From Telopea speciosissima (taxonomy: Eukaryota > Streptophyta > Magnoliopsida > Proteales > Proteaceae): a stretch of DNA of 64,000 nt. Position 1 is the stretch's first letter, and the number at the start of each line of letters is the position of its first letter. The notes under the pieces were generated by a model. The model made no database searches and was not told the DNA's origin. It was given only the letters and a program-made list of their open reading frames with translations. Of the stretch, positions 10,092-21,496 are shown piece after piece. The translations under genes were made by a program, and so were the position numbers. The DNA lies in NCBI RefSeq assembly GCF_018873765.1, contig NW_025317357.1, positions 186,001 to 250,000 on the forward strand, in the 5' to 3' direction.

Positions 10092-10790
10092 TGATGCAGG
10101 AGCACTTCCTTGGACCGGCCCAAACTCGTAGGGGAACCCAGATGGAGATGAACCGGGTCCAAATTTAGTTTTGGTCCAGTAGTGTAGTATAGTTTATTCA
10201 TTTCTTTTGATTTATTATTTGGATTTATCTTGTTATCTTTTGTTTTACTTTTAATAGGCTAGGTAGTGGTCGAGTTTGATTTAGAGTTTGTTTCAGTTTT
10301 ACAGTCTAGTTAGGAGTCTTTTATTTTTTCTTTAAATACAAGCTTGTGGCCAGTAAAAGACATATTTGATGAATGAAATTCATTTGAGTTGTTAATGGTA
10401 CTAGAGTGATGCGACAACAGGTTTCTTCCCTCTCTTCATCTATTCTGATCCTCTCTTCTTCTCCCTCTCCTTTATTTCTTCTTCTTCTATCATTCCTCCC
10501 TGCTCTGTTCTGGCAGTAATTGTAGATGAACAGACTGAGTTGATCTTGTTAGTTGCATCCTCTAACTTCCTGCGGCTTGGGATACTAGTACCTCTCTTGT
10601 AGGCAACCCATTATACTGAATTTCAGGTCGAAACTCAAAGGGAGTTGTGGGATATTTTCTTGAAATCAGACCTGAACCTATAACTACTGCCCTTTCTGAT
10701 TTCAGAGATTTTTTTTTGTTCATCTTTATCTTTCTGATTCTCATATTTGTCACTTGCATTCAAGAGGGCTGGGGATTAGGATTTCACCCC
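10092..10790 (+). repeat. probable solo gypsy-type LTR
   Basis: Starts TGATGCAGGAGC, like the U3 start TGATGCAGATTAATC of the LTR at 54589-55743. It follows the same plan: a gtctagttaggagtctttta block, a TATA-like tttaaatacaagc at about 10334, then a gatgaatgaaattcat block matching the R region. No polypurine tract, PBS or internal domain adjoins it. The right end is uncertain and no TSD was found. Confidence 0.5.
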
Positions 10791-11466
10791 TGAAGTTTTA
10801 AGTCAATCGGTGATATATTGAAGGAGTTTCCTCCATTCTTACCTTGCTGGTTTACCACTTCCTCATCCTTTTCGTAAGGCTGAAGACAACCCAACCCCCA
10901 TGATTTGTGATTGCTTTATTTTATTATTATTTTTTCCTTCAATAACTTCTTTTTCTCTGTTAACTCTATTTTGTCGTCTAGTCATAATTAGTTTGTCTTA
11001 TCCTCTTTCCCTTTTGGTAAGGTAGAACTTCCCCATATGTCTTCTCCTCTTTACTTGCCTAGTGAACCCTTGAAAATTCTGTTTCATTACTAGTTTTCCA
11101 TTCCCTTCTATTATAATTCCTAAAAGGCTTATGCATGTTCCCATTCCAATTTTTGTTTTCTTTTGTTGATAAATAGTCTATTCCACAGTTGATGTACAAA
11201 GCCATGCAGTTCCACTACTTTACTTTTTTTTCTGCTTTGTTATATTTTAATTATTGTCATGACTTATTGTTGGAAATTTTTTCCATAAGCTGATTCTTGA
11301 CCAGAGATACTATAATCCTTTGGCTTGTCAAACTAAGACTTGTAATCAAGTCTGGGAAGTTGCTGCAATCTGACCAAAATTGCATGAAACCAATTATTTG
11401 GCGTGAGTGTTTTGGCATGGTACTGGAAGATTTACTGCCTTTTTCTTCTCACCCCCTTTGTTGCAG

Positions 11467-12912
11467 TGCTTGAACTCTCTGAGAAATATCAGAAGCGATT
11501 TGGTCCTCTTCGCTATTTTGTGGCAGGTTTCCTCAAGTTCTTATGCTTACCAAAGTACAGCTTTGAAGTGGAATATCTTCCTGCAGCAAAAGAGGCATCT
11601 GACCCAGATGGAAAAGTTTCAGCTGGTCAGGATACAGTTGATATGTCTGACCTGTACCCAGACATTATGAGGAGATCAAATGCAGAAGGGATTCCCAGAG
11701 CATCCAGTCTATCAAGTATTGATTCGCTAATGACCCCTAGTCGAATGTCTGGAGACTTGGACACACCTTGCAGCACACATGCCAGCACTGAACCATCTGA
11801 ATATGTCCGTGGCCTTGATCCAAAATCAAAGCGACTATCGTCTGGGAGAAGTAATGCAACAGCAGAACCGGAGGTTCTTCACCCGCAACTTCCACTGTCA
11901 GCAACTCCTAACCGGCCGAGAACAAGGTCAAAGTCAAGGGCAGATAAAGGATGGATTGGATTGACTGCAACCCATGATCCCACTCGATGTTCCTGGGGGA
12001 ATCCATCGACCAATGACAAGGAGGATATTTCATCAACAATGTCTGATCCTGGTCCCATATGGGATACTGAACCAAAGTGGGATACTGAGCCCAGCTGGGA
12101 TGTAGAGAACCCCATTGAGCTTCTTGGGCCATCAGGTGATGTTGAACCAGGAATCAAGAAGGAAATCGCCCCAAAATATGAAGATAAGTGGGTTCTTAAA
12201 AAGGGCCAATTCCTTGGTGTTTTGGTATGCAACCATGCGTGCAAGACTGTTCAGACTGTACAAGTGGTCGCACCAAAAGCAGAGCATGATGATAAAACCT
12301 TGGACTTACTGTTGGTTCATGGGAGTGGACGTCTGAGGCTACTGAGATTTTTCTTGCATTTGCAGTTAGGTCGACACCTTTCATTGCCATATATAGAGTA
12401 TGTCAAGGTATGAAATTACAACCATTTTTGTCTTTTCCACTTCCTATGATGGGGTCAGTGCCTCAGAAGTAGCTTGTCACTCAAGTAATCTGATTATGAG
12501 TTGCAAACTAATAATATCCTAGTCCATGCTGTAAATCCCTTGACTCACATAAGACACTTCAAAGTCACAGGACTGTTCTATTGTCTTCAGGTTATCTGGG
12601 AATAGAGTAACCTCAGTTTGCACTTAGCACCCATCAATGGAGTTTCTTCTCTATCCTAATTGGCATGTTATTTTCAGTGATAGGATTCTAGGGATAATTT
12701 CCTTATTTGGGTTGATGTCGACAAGCATGCAAGACATCTGATTCAAATCTGTTTGAATGCAGGTGAAGTCAGTGAAGATTAAGCCTGGTAAGAACACTCA
12801 CAATGGTTGTGGCATTGATGGTGAACTTCTGTCAGTCAATGGACAGGTTGTCTCTTCTTTATTTCCTGAACAATGCAGACTTATTGGTCATCCCCCAAGA
12901 ATTCGCATATAA
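11467..12912 (+). CDS. LCBK1: sphingoid long-chain base kinase, last two exons
   Basis: Phosphorylates long-chain sphingoid bases to their 1-phosphates. Exon one, 11467-12407, follows a pyrimidine-rich acceptor ending ttgcag and starts in phase 1; intron 12408-12762 has gt...ag; exon two, 12763-12912, ends at taa. Together they give 363 in-frame residues without a stop. They read VLELSEKYQKRFGPLRYFVA, then RASSLSSIDSLMTPSRMSGD, STHASTEPSEYVRGLDPKSK, PNRPRTRSKSRADKGWIGLT, WDTEPKWDTEPSWDVENPIE, and the lipid-kinase C-terminal fold with LVCNHACKTVQ, AEHDDKTLDLLLVHGSGRLR, THNGCGIDGELLSVNG and FPEQCRLIG. I match these to plant LCBK1 from memory of the family. The catalytic DAGK-type GGDG region is encoded by earlier exons, which I cannot find between 1 and 11466; the preceding intron would exceed 11 kb and be full of TEs, or the copy is 5'-truncated. 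The open frame favours a real gene. Confidence 0.85.
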
Positions 12913-14190
12913 AGTCCGACAACTGATTTATGGATGATTTCTCAACTTTGTATGTTTGCCATTGTAAGCTCTGATTTCACTTCTAGCAACAATACAGTGT
13001 GTTGTGGAATATTCAGAGCATACGCACGCAGCACATCTTTTTTCCAGCCAATTTGTTCTATTTCCTGTTGAGCCTTCTCTACTATGGGTGTTTGAGGTCA
13101 CAGTAAGTTTACAAGCAATCACAGTACTGTTACAAGTGAGTTTTCTCCCTTCCCTTGCCCCATTTACGTCTTATTCCTTTTTTTTCTTTTTGAGATAACT
13201 ATCATTGTAGCTGCTGCTTGCAGTTCGCCTTGCTTGTATGGGGTGTTTTTCATTTCCTTTTTAAATTGCATTCTCTTGAATATTTTATATTTTGACCTGA
13301 CAGAAAGCTGGAATATAAAAGATCGAAGAGAAAATATAATTATTGGCAGAAGTGAGCAGCAAGACATTTTACTGCTCTGAGCAGAGGTGCCGTTTGTCGA
13401 TTTGGTTTTTAATAAAGGACGTCCTTTGTTTGGTACTGTGACCTGCAGGCGTGAGCCAAGATCTCTCTGATGTCAAGACTTTTGAATAATTCAAAAACTT
13501 GGAAGATCAAACCATCGTGATCTCAATTGTATGAGCACATGTATGAGATCAGAGGAAGTCAATTCTGCAACTAAGTCTATCTAAATAAAAACATAAAAAT
13601 ATAAGAAACTAGAAAAGGATTTCCTGCATGCTCATCGTAGGAACCTTTCCCATGCACCTATTTTTTTGGCCACTTGGACAAGATAATATGGCATTTTGAT
13701 GGTTGGACAGGCAGTGAATCCCCTGGATAAGCCAGGTGAAGTTTGATCGTCTATGTCAACCGCATGGACTACTATTGACAGGCTCCTACCCTTCTCTCTC
13801 TGTCTCAATTGCTGATTCTACCTACAAAAAGTTTCAATTGCGGATCATTTTTTTCTCCTGAGCACTAAAGAAATTTGGAAGTTATATCGGCATTTTCCTC
13901 CCACATAGCAAAGCTCATGTTATATTAAAAAAACGTCATCTTTCTCAAAGAGACTTTCTAAACTTGAAACCATGACCATTTGGTCTTAATGTAGAAGCCT
14001 TGACCACAGCAGTAAGGCCAGTTCTCTATATATTTTTTAAATATAATATTATATAATAATATGGGGTCGGGTTGGCCCTGACAGGGCTGAGGCTGCGACC
14101 TAGACCTAACTTGGCCCTACCAGGGTTAGGAAAACACTAAACTAAGCCTGCCCTGGTGGGGCTAGCTGGGTTTTTTTGACACCCCTAACT
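12913..14190 (+). other. 3' flank of the kinase gene; hAT-type end
   Basis: 12913 to about 13430 is the likely 3' UTR with an aataaa at 13411-13416. Beyond it no gene is seen. At 14060-14186 ggcccta/cccgg-type text ending tttttttgacacccctaac resembles the right arm of the hAT MITE at 44091-44763; its left end could not be placed. Confidence 0.45.
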
Positions 14191-15200
14191 AGGTGATGAT
14201 ATGGGCATGTTCAATATATTTGGGTGCTTACCTGGCCTTGAAGGAAGAGTGGACATGTCTGCTGGGTGCTTACCTAAATGTCGTGTGTCAATTGTGGAGG
14301 GCTTGGAGAAAAATGTTATTACAACTGTTGTTAGGTCCCTTGGCTACCACCCTTTCCCTTCCCCAACCACAGAAATATTTTAGAAATTAATAAGTAAATT
14401 TGTTTAATATGCCCGGACACTGTTATGCCGTCAATAATATTAAGCTTTCCCACAACGGTTTTCTATTGTTCTCATTAAAGAATATTGGAGTAACCAATTG
14501 AACAAGAGCCTGTTTGGAGAGGTTATATAGGTGGGCCCTAATTTTGTCAAGTGGTATATTAGATGGGGTTGTAATTTTGTGGACGCATAGAGAATCACAT
14601 GTTAAGTTTCATTGTATTTGTAGTTGGTCAAGTGGCAAACAATGTACTGAAAACTTAGGACTGGAGGCCAAAACATGGATGGCCGACAAATATGAGGATA
14701 CATGGGCACATAGTAGAGGATATTTGAGTGATGCTGAGTTTTTCAATTATCGGCAATCACGTTTGAAGTATCAGTTTTTGCCACAAGTGAAAAAAAATTA
14801 TCTTTCTTCATCTTAAATTTTGTCATTGGTATGAATGATGTTGAATTATTGTCGTTTACTCAACAAAATTAGTCTTAGACATTCATTGGCTTTTTAAAGT
14901 CTTGTCTTTCTCCCTGTTTTTCTCCTCAATCTTCTCTCCGATAGTAATCTAATCAAGGGTCCTGTCTTTTCTTTTGTTTTTCATTTTGAATTTGAAATCA
15001 CTCAACACCGGCAATTTCTCTATTAGAGAACAAGCCATAAAGTCAATTAATATCATACTTCCTTTAGCCCATTTGGTTACCGGCCATGACTTGAAACTTA
15101 TCAAGTTGTGCATAAATCTTCTTGTCATCTTTTATAACAAATTCAAGGAAATTGGCTACAACATATTATTATTATTATTATTATTTTTTAATTTGATTAT
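14191..15200. other. AT-rich stretch without a recognised gene
   Basis: The plus-strand frame 14514-14816 (100 residues) matches no family I recognise, and no splice context supports it. 15166-15190 is a run of att units. Confidence 0.4.
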
Positions 15201-15530
15201 GAGTTTAAAGGATTGTTTTTATATTTTCTCTTTTAAAAGGAATATTTTATCTATTTCAAAATTGATTTTGGATGGATATAATTTTCTTTTAATTCTAAAT
15301 TAGTTATTCGTCTAAATAATTCATTTGTGGTATCTGGGTTTTTACAAAATGGCTTCTATTTTCTAGATAATCAGGCTAAAATGAATGTGGTTTCAAATGT
15401 AGATCTTAAATGTAAACAAGCTCCAGTGAACTCTACTTATATGTGGCATCTGAGATGAGGTCACATTAATGTCTTCTTCCTTAAGAAGAATTTCATAACT
15501 TGTGACTTGGGCCACTAGATGACAGAGGTC
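15200..15530 (+). pseudogene. copia fragment (gag_pre-integrase region)
   Basis: Plus-strand reading gives KRNILSISKLILDGYNFLLI, then after a frameshift NNSFVVSGFLQNGFYFLDNQ and QAPVNSTYMWHLR with a stop before GHINVFFLKKNFI. This is the stretch between protease and integrase of copia polyproteins (HRRLGHI-type zinc region). No ends or LTRs are recognisable. Confidence 0.65.
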
Positions 15531-17100
15531 AATGAATTCTTGGCTGGCGAAGCACTTTTTAAATTCAAAGGCAAAATGCCTAGGGCCATTTTAGCATACT
15601 CGCTCTCCTAGAGAATAGTAGGACACCTATATCATGCCAATTTGAACCTGTTTACAAATTTGTCCGTTGAGTCACCAGATATCTGGGACATCCTGGCCAA
15701 ATCATCTATAAACACAATTGGTTATGTCTGGTAGAATTGGACATGAAACCGGTCTTACATCTCTCTCCAATTCTGCACAGAATTCGTGGGCAGATTGATG
15801 TACCACGTAAAGGCTGAACCGGTCGGAGAATTTGGAAAAAGCCTAAGCTTCCACATTGGACCGTGAATCTAGCTATGAGTTTGATGGTGGATATATTGTC
15901 CTTTCCCAAAAATTTTGCAAATTCAAGAATTTTTCAGATTGCTACCGAACTCTATCAAGTCCAAGTGTTTTGTGTAAGGCTTCCTATACACTGGTCTTGC
16001 TATCGGTCTAAATACATTATTAATTTGCTCTTGGATTAGACGAGTTAACTCTCATCGATCAACAAATACCTGATTAGCTGGATTTGCCTGACCGAAAATT
16101 GGATTTCTTTCAAGCACATCGGCTTGACCTACTGGTGGAGGGTTTTGGCCCTAGTGTGGCCATTCTGATTGAGGTAGAATCGGTCAAGGAACATTCGGTC
16201 TTTGATAAAAAAACTGTTATTCCTTCGTCTGTCAGCTTTTTTGCCTAAATTTGGATAATCTCCAACTAAGACTGTGTTTGACCTTGGGGAATAGTGTTAA
16301 GGGACTAGGCAACAAATTTCCCTTGAGTGCCATTAGCACTTGCCATTTGTGACACTGACACAGTATACGAATCATGCCCCAGGTCGGTCTGTTGCTTCCA
16401 CTTGGCTGGCTGGGAAGTGCCAACGTGGCCTGTCTAACTAACGGGTAGACCGTTGCTTCCTTCTACAACACTGGAAGCCTAGACGAAAGGAGCCTGGCCT
16501 ATGTGAACCTGGCTCCAACTTGGTGGCTGAGTTTGAGCTACGACCAAAGTCATCAATTGCTTAAAACGAGCTTGCTGCCCATTGTTAGATTGCATTACTA
16601 CAGCAGGTAACTGCTGCATATCATCTGGCGTGGGATGAAGACATCTTTGCAACGCAGTAACCAACTGGTGTGCCACATCGTTCAATGACTCACTGCCAGG
16701 CAATGTTGCTCCTTATTGGTCATTACCTTCAGGACTGATTTATGTTGAATCAAATACTTCAACTCCATCGAAACTTATTATGGTTCTCCTTGTGTTCATT
16801 GGTGCTTACTTGGAGTATCCTATAGGGTGTGGCAAAATATGTTTCCACTTTTCTGGTCTCAAAGCCGTTGTCGATTGCGCAGTCGTGCCAGAATCAATAA
16901 GACTTAAGTAGAGTATCTTGATCAAAGACTTGGATCTAACTTCTTCCAAGCGAAAATGGATTACACTCCAGCCTTGGTTGCTCCGAGGATTTTCAATGTT
17001 CATATGACAAGTAAAACTTAAAGGAACGCGAAGCAAAAGATTGAAGATGACGAAAATTGATTCTGGTCGTCCTTTCGAATGATGAAGATACATTAACAAG
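15531..17100 (-). pseudogene. Ty3/gypsy gag fragment
   Basis: Minus-strand frames around 15850-15560 read GSAFTWYINLPTNSVQNWRE, DRFHVQFYQT, IDDLARMSQISGDSTDKFVN and RFKLA, which is the plant gypsy Retrotrans_gag core (pattern AFTWYxNLPxxSVQNW). Upstream frames (16703-16479, 17099-16806) with PDDMQQLPAVVMQSNNGQQA and GTTAQSTTALRPEKW would be its N-terminal part. Many stops and shifts. The LINE at 17209 sits just upstream of it in the same degenerate element. Confidence 0.7.
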
Positions 17101-17192
17101 ATCCCACAGAGGTAATGTTCACACTGTAGAAACTAAACTAATCTAAATTACTCCTACTCCCAAGAAAGATAAAAGTTCAAGTTTGTTGATTT

Positions 17193-17208
17193 GACGAAAG
17201 GTCCTTTC
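17193..17208. repeat. left target-site duplication of the LINE
   Basis: gacgaaaggtcctttc at 17193-17208 is repeated exactly at 20808-20823, directly after the terminal A run of the LINE. Confidence 0.95.
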
Positions 17209-17415
17209 GCACCAGAACCACTTTAAAAGCGAATTCATGCCCCTTCCACAAAAAAAAGAGAGCTATTGTAACTGAAACGGAGGATTTTTTGGCTTTACAG
17301 CTTTGCAGCCCAAACCAAGGAGAGCACTCAAAGAAAGCAAGGCAAGACAAGGACCCTAGTTCGGTTGTTGACACTGAGGCGACGGTGACTGGCTGTAAAC
17401 AATCACCCGGGGAAA

Positions 17416-17530
17416 AATGAAGCTAATGGCCCTTAACTGTCGGGGGATTGGCTCTAATGCCACTGTTACTTTTGAGATTCTAGCTTCTTCGGATCACAAG
17501 GCCATTATACTCCACACAGAAAGAGACACA
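17416..17530 (+). pseudogene. LINE endonuclease, reduced to its two ends
   Basis: atg at 17417 opens MKLMALNCRGIGSNATV, the start of plant L1 endonucleases (the Asn of NCRG is catalytic). About a dozen codons later SSDHKAIIL appears, the conserved SDH end of the domain. The intervening roughly 600 bases of a normal endonuclease are absent. Confidence 0.75.
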
Positions 17531-17703
17531 ATCAGATCGGCAAGGCCTTTTTGATTTGAAGCTTTTTGCTTACTGAACCTGGCTATTCAGATGTAATTTC
17601 CTTGGCCTAGTCCTTTCTCAATCCTCAGGGATCTCCATCATATAAGATTTGCAACAAGCTCAAATCTCTGCAATATATTCTTAAGAATTGGAACAGATTC
17701 CAA

Positions 17704-19452
17704 GTGGGAAACATCTTCCACAACATGAAGCACGCTCAGAGGAAGTTATCTCTATTGTACAACATTCATCCTAGTCAAAGGATTGATCAATGGTTCATGG
17801 ACGAAAAATACTGGCTTCCTTGCTTGAGAAAATCAGCTCATCAAGAGGTGGTTCTGTGGCAACAAAAATCCAGATCCAATTGGAACATGCAAGGAGACAG
17901 AAATTCTAAGTTCTTTCATCTCACCACAATGAGACGAAGGGCCAGAAATAAGACCAGGTTCATCAATCTAGGGGACAACACTATCACAGATGAGGAGCAA
18001 CTTGGCATTGCATTCACTAATTATTTCAAGAATGTCTACGCTTCTTCTCCCTCACAGGACGACTCATGTTTTAAGCATATCAGGGGTAGAGTTACAATGG
18101 CAGATAATCAAAGGCTTACCAGACTGGTTACCAATGAAGAAATCAATCTCACAGTCAAACACATGCCTTTAGATAAAGCCCCGGGACAGGACGATTTTTT
18201 GGGAATGTTCTTTCAAAATGCTTAGACAACTGTTAGAGAAGAGGTTACAGCCTGCATCAAGAAATTCTTCACACAAGGAACCTTCAGTCTGTCTCTCAAT
18301 CAAATATATATATCACTCATCCCCAAGGTAGATCACCCCTCCTCCTTTTCAGAATACAGGCTGATCAGTCTCTACAACTTCATTTATAAGATCATCTCCA
18401 GGATATTAGTCAACAAGCTATGTCCTATTCTACACAAAATTATCTCCTTTAGTCAGAATGGATTTATTAAGGGGCGTTGCATCCAAGACAATGTTCTAAT
18501 CTCCCATGAATTGCTCCATAAAATCAAAAAGACTAGATGAGGTAATAAGGGTTTCTTCTCCCTGAAGATTGACATGCAGAAAGTGAATGATAGAGTTGAA
18601 TGGGCTTTCTTGCGTAGTACTTTGTCGTACTTCGGATTCGACCCGATGTGGATCCAAAAAATCAGGTTCTGTGGCGAAAGTATCCAACTGAGTATCCTCC
18701 TCAATGGCACTCCACTCCCTTTCTTTAAGCCCTCTAGAGGTCTCAGACAAGGAGATCCCCTTTCTTCATATCTTATTTTTTTCGAGGAAGCCTCCATGTC
18801 CAAGGTGTGAGCTCTAAGTGAAGTTCTCGATACCTACTGTAAATATTCATGTCAAACTTTAAATCTCCACAAAACCAGAGCTCAATTCAGCCCCAATGTT
18901 CCTTCAGCAACTAAGAGACAGCTGCGAGAATTTTTCCAGATTATCCCCACCACTTCTCTGGATACTTACTTGGGCATTCCATTTATTAATGGGAAGCTTT
19001 CCAAACACCACTGTAGCAATCTGATAGATCGGATCACAAAGAAGTTACAACATTGGAAAACTCAGTACTTAAGCCCAGCTGGAAAGATAGTGCTCATTCG
19101 ATCCACCCTCTCAGTTATGAGTCTCTACACTATGTCGTGCTTCCGGATGCCAGTTTCTGTGCAGAAAGCGTTGGACAGTACTAGTCGGAGTTTCTTCTGG
19201 TCAAGCGGAAACAAAACACTTATACCAATAGTCTCGTGGAACACCATCTGCTTACCAAAAAGAAGGGGCGGCCTCAATGTCAAATTATCTGCTCCAATGA
19301 ACATCGCTCTCCTAGCAAAAAAAAGGGTGGGAATTGCTGTCCTCTTCCACCTCGCTTTGGGCAAGGCTGATGAAAGAGAAATACTTCCCCTACACCAACT
19401 TTATGCATGTTGCATGTCCTTCCACCTCTTCTTGGGGCTAGAAATTGGATAG
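17704..19452 (+). pseudogene. LINE reverse transcriptase without its catalytic box
   Basis: Frames 17704-18225, 18226-18810 and 18970-19452 read NWNMQGDRNSKFFHL, MPLDKAPGQDDFLGMFF, NGFIKGRCIQDNVLISHE, FSLKIDMQKVNDRVEW and SRGLRQGDPLSSYLIFF, then jump to VLDTYCKYSCQTLNLHKTRA and TYLGIPFINGKLSKHHC. These are plant L1 RT blocks. The segment that should carry the FADD motif between PLSSYL and LDTYCK is missing. Stops lie at 18223-18225 and 18538-18540. Confidence 0.88.
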
Positions 19453-19719
19453 CTCTGCTAGGGATCTTCTCAGGAAAGGTTCCTTCCTCCAGATTGGAAA
19501 CAGTCGCTCTATCAATCCATGGCTTGATTACTGGATCCCCAATACCCCTCCTCTACCGGCGCCATACCCTCTCCCTCTCGGAGCCCCCTCATCGGTGGAT
19601 TATTTTATTGACCAGCAGCCAGGTTTCTGGAGACAACACATCATATTCCATTGGTGGCCACCCGACACAGCTCTTACCATCCTCTCCATCCCTCTTCCAA
19701 TCTTTCCTTGTTAAGATCG

Positions 19720-20750
19720 GATCGTTTGGTTAGGTACGTCCTCTGGAAATTTCTCTGTTTCCTCGGCCTCTCATCTACTCATCGAAGCTAACGATGCTGC
19801 TCCAGACTCAACCTGGTTAAAATTATGGCATCTTCCCACCACCCCTAAGATCCAACATCTTATTTGGAAAATTGTTCACGGAAATCTCCCCTTACCGGAT
19901 TTACTCAACTCCCGTGGCTTTGGTCTCAATCCCATTTGCTCGCTTTGCCAAATAGGAGTGATGTCGGCCTCTTACCTCTTCTTGGACTGTTTGGTCATTA
20001 AAGCTATGTGGCAGAATATTGGGCTTATCAACTTCTTCTCCAATCATGATATTTGGCCAGACATATTATCTGCAGCATCTATCTCCAACACTCAAGGCAG
20101 AGATGAAAACCTGAAGGCTTCTCTGTTTTGCAGCCTCGTATGGTTCATTTGGAACGCATATTGGGATCTCACATTTCGGCAAATGCCTTTCAACCCAAGA
20201 GCTATTATTCTCAGAGCTATCGCTCACTCAAGGGAACAAATGCAGTTGTTCAATCCTCAATTTCGCAGGGACACGCGGCTCATCCGTTGGATACCGCCTT
20301 CATTTCCAACTATTAAATTTAATGTAGATGGTGCTAGCAGGGGTAATCCTGGTGCATCGGGCATAGGGGGTGTTTGCAGGTTGCACTCTGCTTCCTTCAT
20401 TTATGCTTTTTCGCAAGGAATAGGGTGGAACTATGCACTGGTGGCAGAGGCATTGGCAGTTCGCACAGCCATGACAATTGCTATACGCAGGGGTTTCACT
20501 AACCTAACCATTGAAAGTGATAACTAGGCAGTTATCAATATTCTAGCTGGTACATCTCAAGTCGTGCCTTGGAGAATCGCTCACATTATCGCTGATTGTC
20601 AAGCTCTTGGCTTCTCCTTCATCCAATTGTCATTTGTTCACACCTTAAGAGAGACCAACGCTGTGGCAGATTGTCTAGCATCTCAAGGAGCGTTGACTCA
20701 GTCCTCTTTGTATTGGCTCCTCCCCCCCTTGTATTACTTTTTCCCTCTTT
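19720..20750 (+). pseudogene. LINE zf-RVT and RNase H C-terminus
   Basis: 19735-20100 reads WLKLWHLPTTPKIQHLIWKI and NPICSLCQ, a zf-RVT domain. 20300-20740 reads FNVDGASRGNPGASGIGGVC, AEALAVRTAMTIA, LTIESDN then a stop at 20525, and HTLRETNAVADCLASQGAL, the RVT_3 RNase H with D, E and D visible. The element ends with ttaataaagctttt and the A run. Confidence 0.85.
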
Positions 20751-21321
20751 TCTGATTCGTCCGGAGTGTTTTTCCAGCGTTAATAAAGCTTTTCACCCAA
20801 AAAAAAAGACGAAAGGTCCTTTCCCCCTTTCAATTGTTCGATTTATGCTTGACAGTTCTAAAACCGATCATCTACATGTCTTGCTAATAGTAGTTATACC
20901 TTTTTGATCGATTAAAACTAAAAACCTAGTGGATTGATCGTAACTGTCTTAGATTACTATGCCTGTTAGTCTTGGCCAGTTGTAAACGAAACTGGCTTAC
21001 TTGTCTTTGTGCCGTCTTGAGCCTAGACTTTGTTGGCCCTATTACTTTGACCAAAATTGGGGTACAAATAATGGTTATGTTTTATTTTTGGTTTAGTATT
21101 CCTGGGATGTGAAAGAACCCAAATCGATCAATTTCGCTAAGCATACGAGTATGAGATGATTTTCTCTTTTCCCAACATAAGGATGGATCAGGTTCTCGTA
21201 TGTTGCTTTCCACACAAAGGAATCCACTCACTCAATTGGATTCTTTTTATGGGGGAAGCAGCATACGATAATGGTTCTTGTAAGAGAACTTGATCCGTGC
21301 TCGAAGACAGATGACATTTTT

Positions 21322-21338
21322 TTTTTTTTGGTAAAGAA
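21322..21338 (-). mobile_element. minimal LINE-tail insertion with 15-bp TSD
   Basis: acagatgacattttt occurs at 21307-21321 and again at 21339-21353. Between them are only 17 bases, a T run plus ggtaaagaa, which on the minus strand reads ttctttacc followed by A residues, like the end of a plant LINE. Confidence 0.7.
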
Positions 21339-21442
21339 ACAGATGACATTTTTAATAAGAAAGAAAGTGGTACTGTGAGAGAGAGAGAAAGAGGGCAGGC
21401 TGGCTCAGGTTCTTATATAGAGAACCATTCTCGGGTATGAGC

Positions 21443-21496
21443 GGCACAGATGGAATCAGGCTGTGGGACCCATCTCCCTTGGATTCCATCTGTGCG
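21443..21496. other. inverted repeat able to form a hairpin
   Basis: cacagatggaatc (21448-21460) pairs with gattccatctgtg (21481-21493); the gcggc flanks nearly continue the stem. The loop is about 20 bases. A related agatggaatcc occurs at 43055 near the SHI-family pseudogene. Confidence 0.75.

Larger units (their letters stand above)
17209..20807 (+). mobile_element. L1-type LINE, complete insertion, internally deleted
   Basis: A 3.6 kb plus-strand non-LTR retrotransposon with a 16-bp TSD and a terminal A run (20799-20807). Order: end of ORF1, start of endonuclease, linker, RT, zf-RVT and a plant-type RNase H. Two deletions remove most of the endonuclease (about 17460-17490) and the RT catalytic box (near 18808). 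Several in-frame stops (18226, 18538, 20525) add to the damage. A large 5' truncation also removed most of ORF1, so this copy was probably mobilised as a shortened transcript or decayed after insertion. Confidence 0.9.

Noticed and set aside
14514-14816. 100-residue plus ORF with WMADKYEDTWAHSRGYLSD
   Set aside because: No family recognised and no gene context; left unannotated rather than given a function.
14974-15303. 109-residue plus ORF as an independent small gene
   Set aside because: Its end continues into copia gag_pre-integrase motifs; the rest is AT-rich noise.
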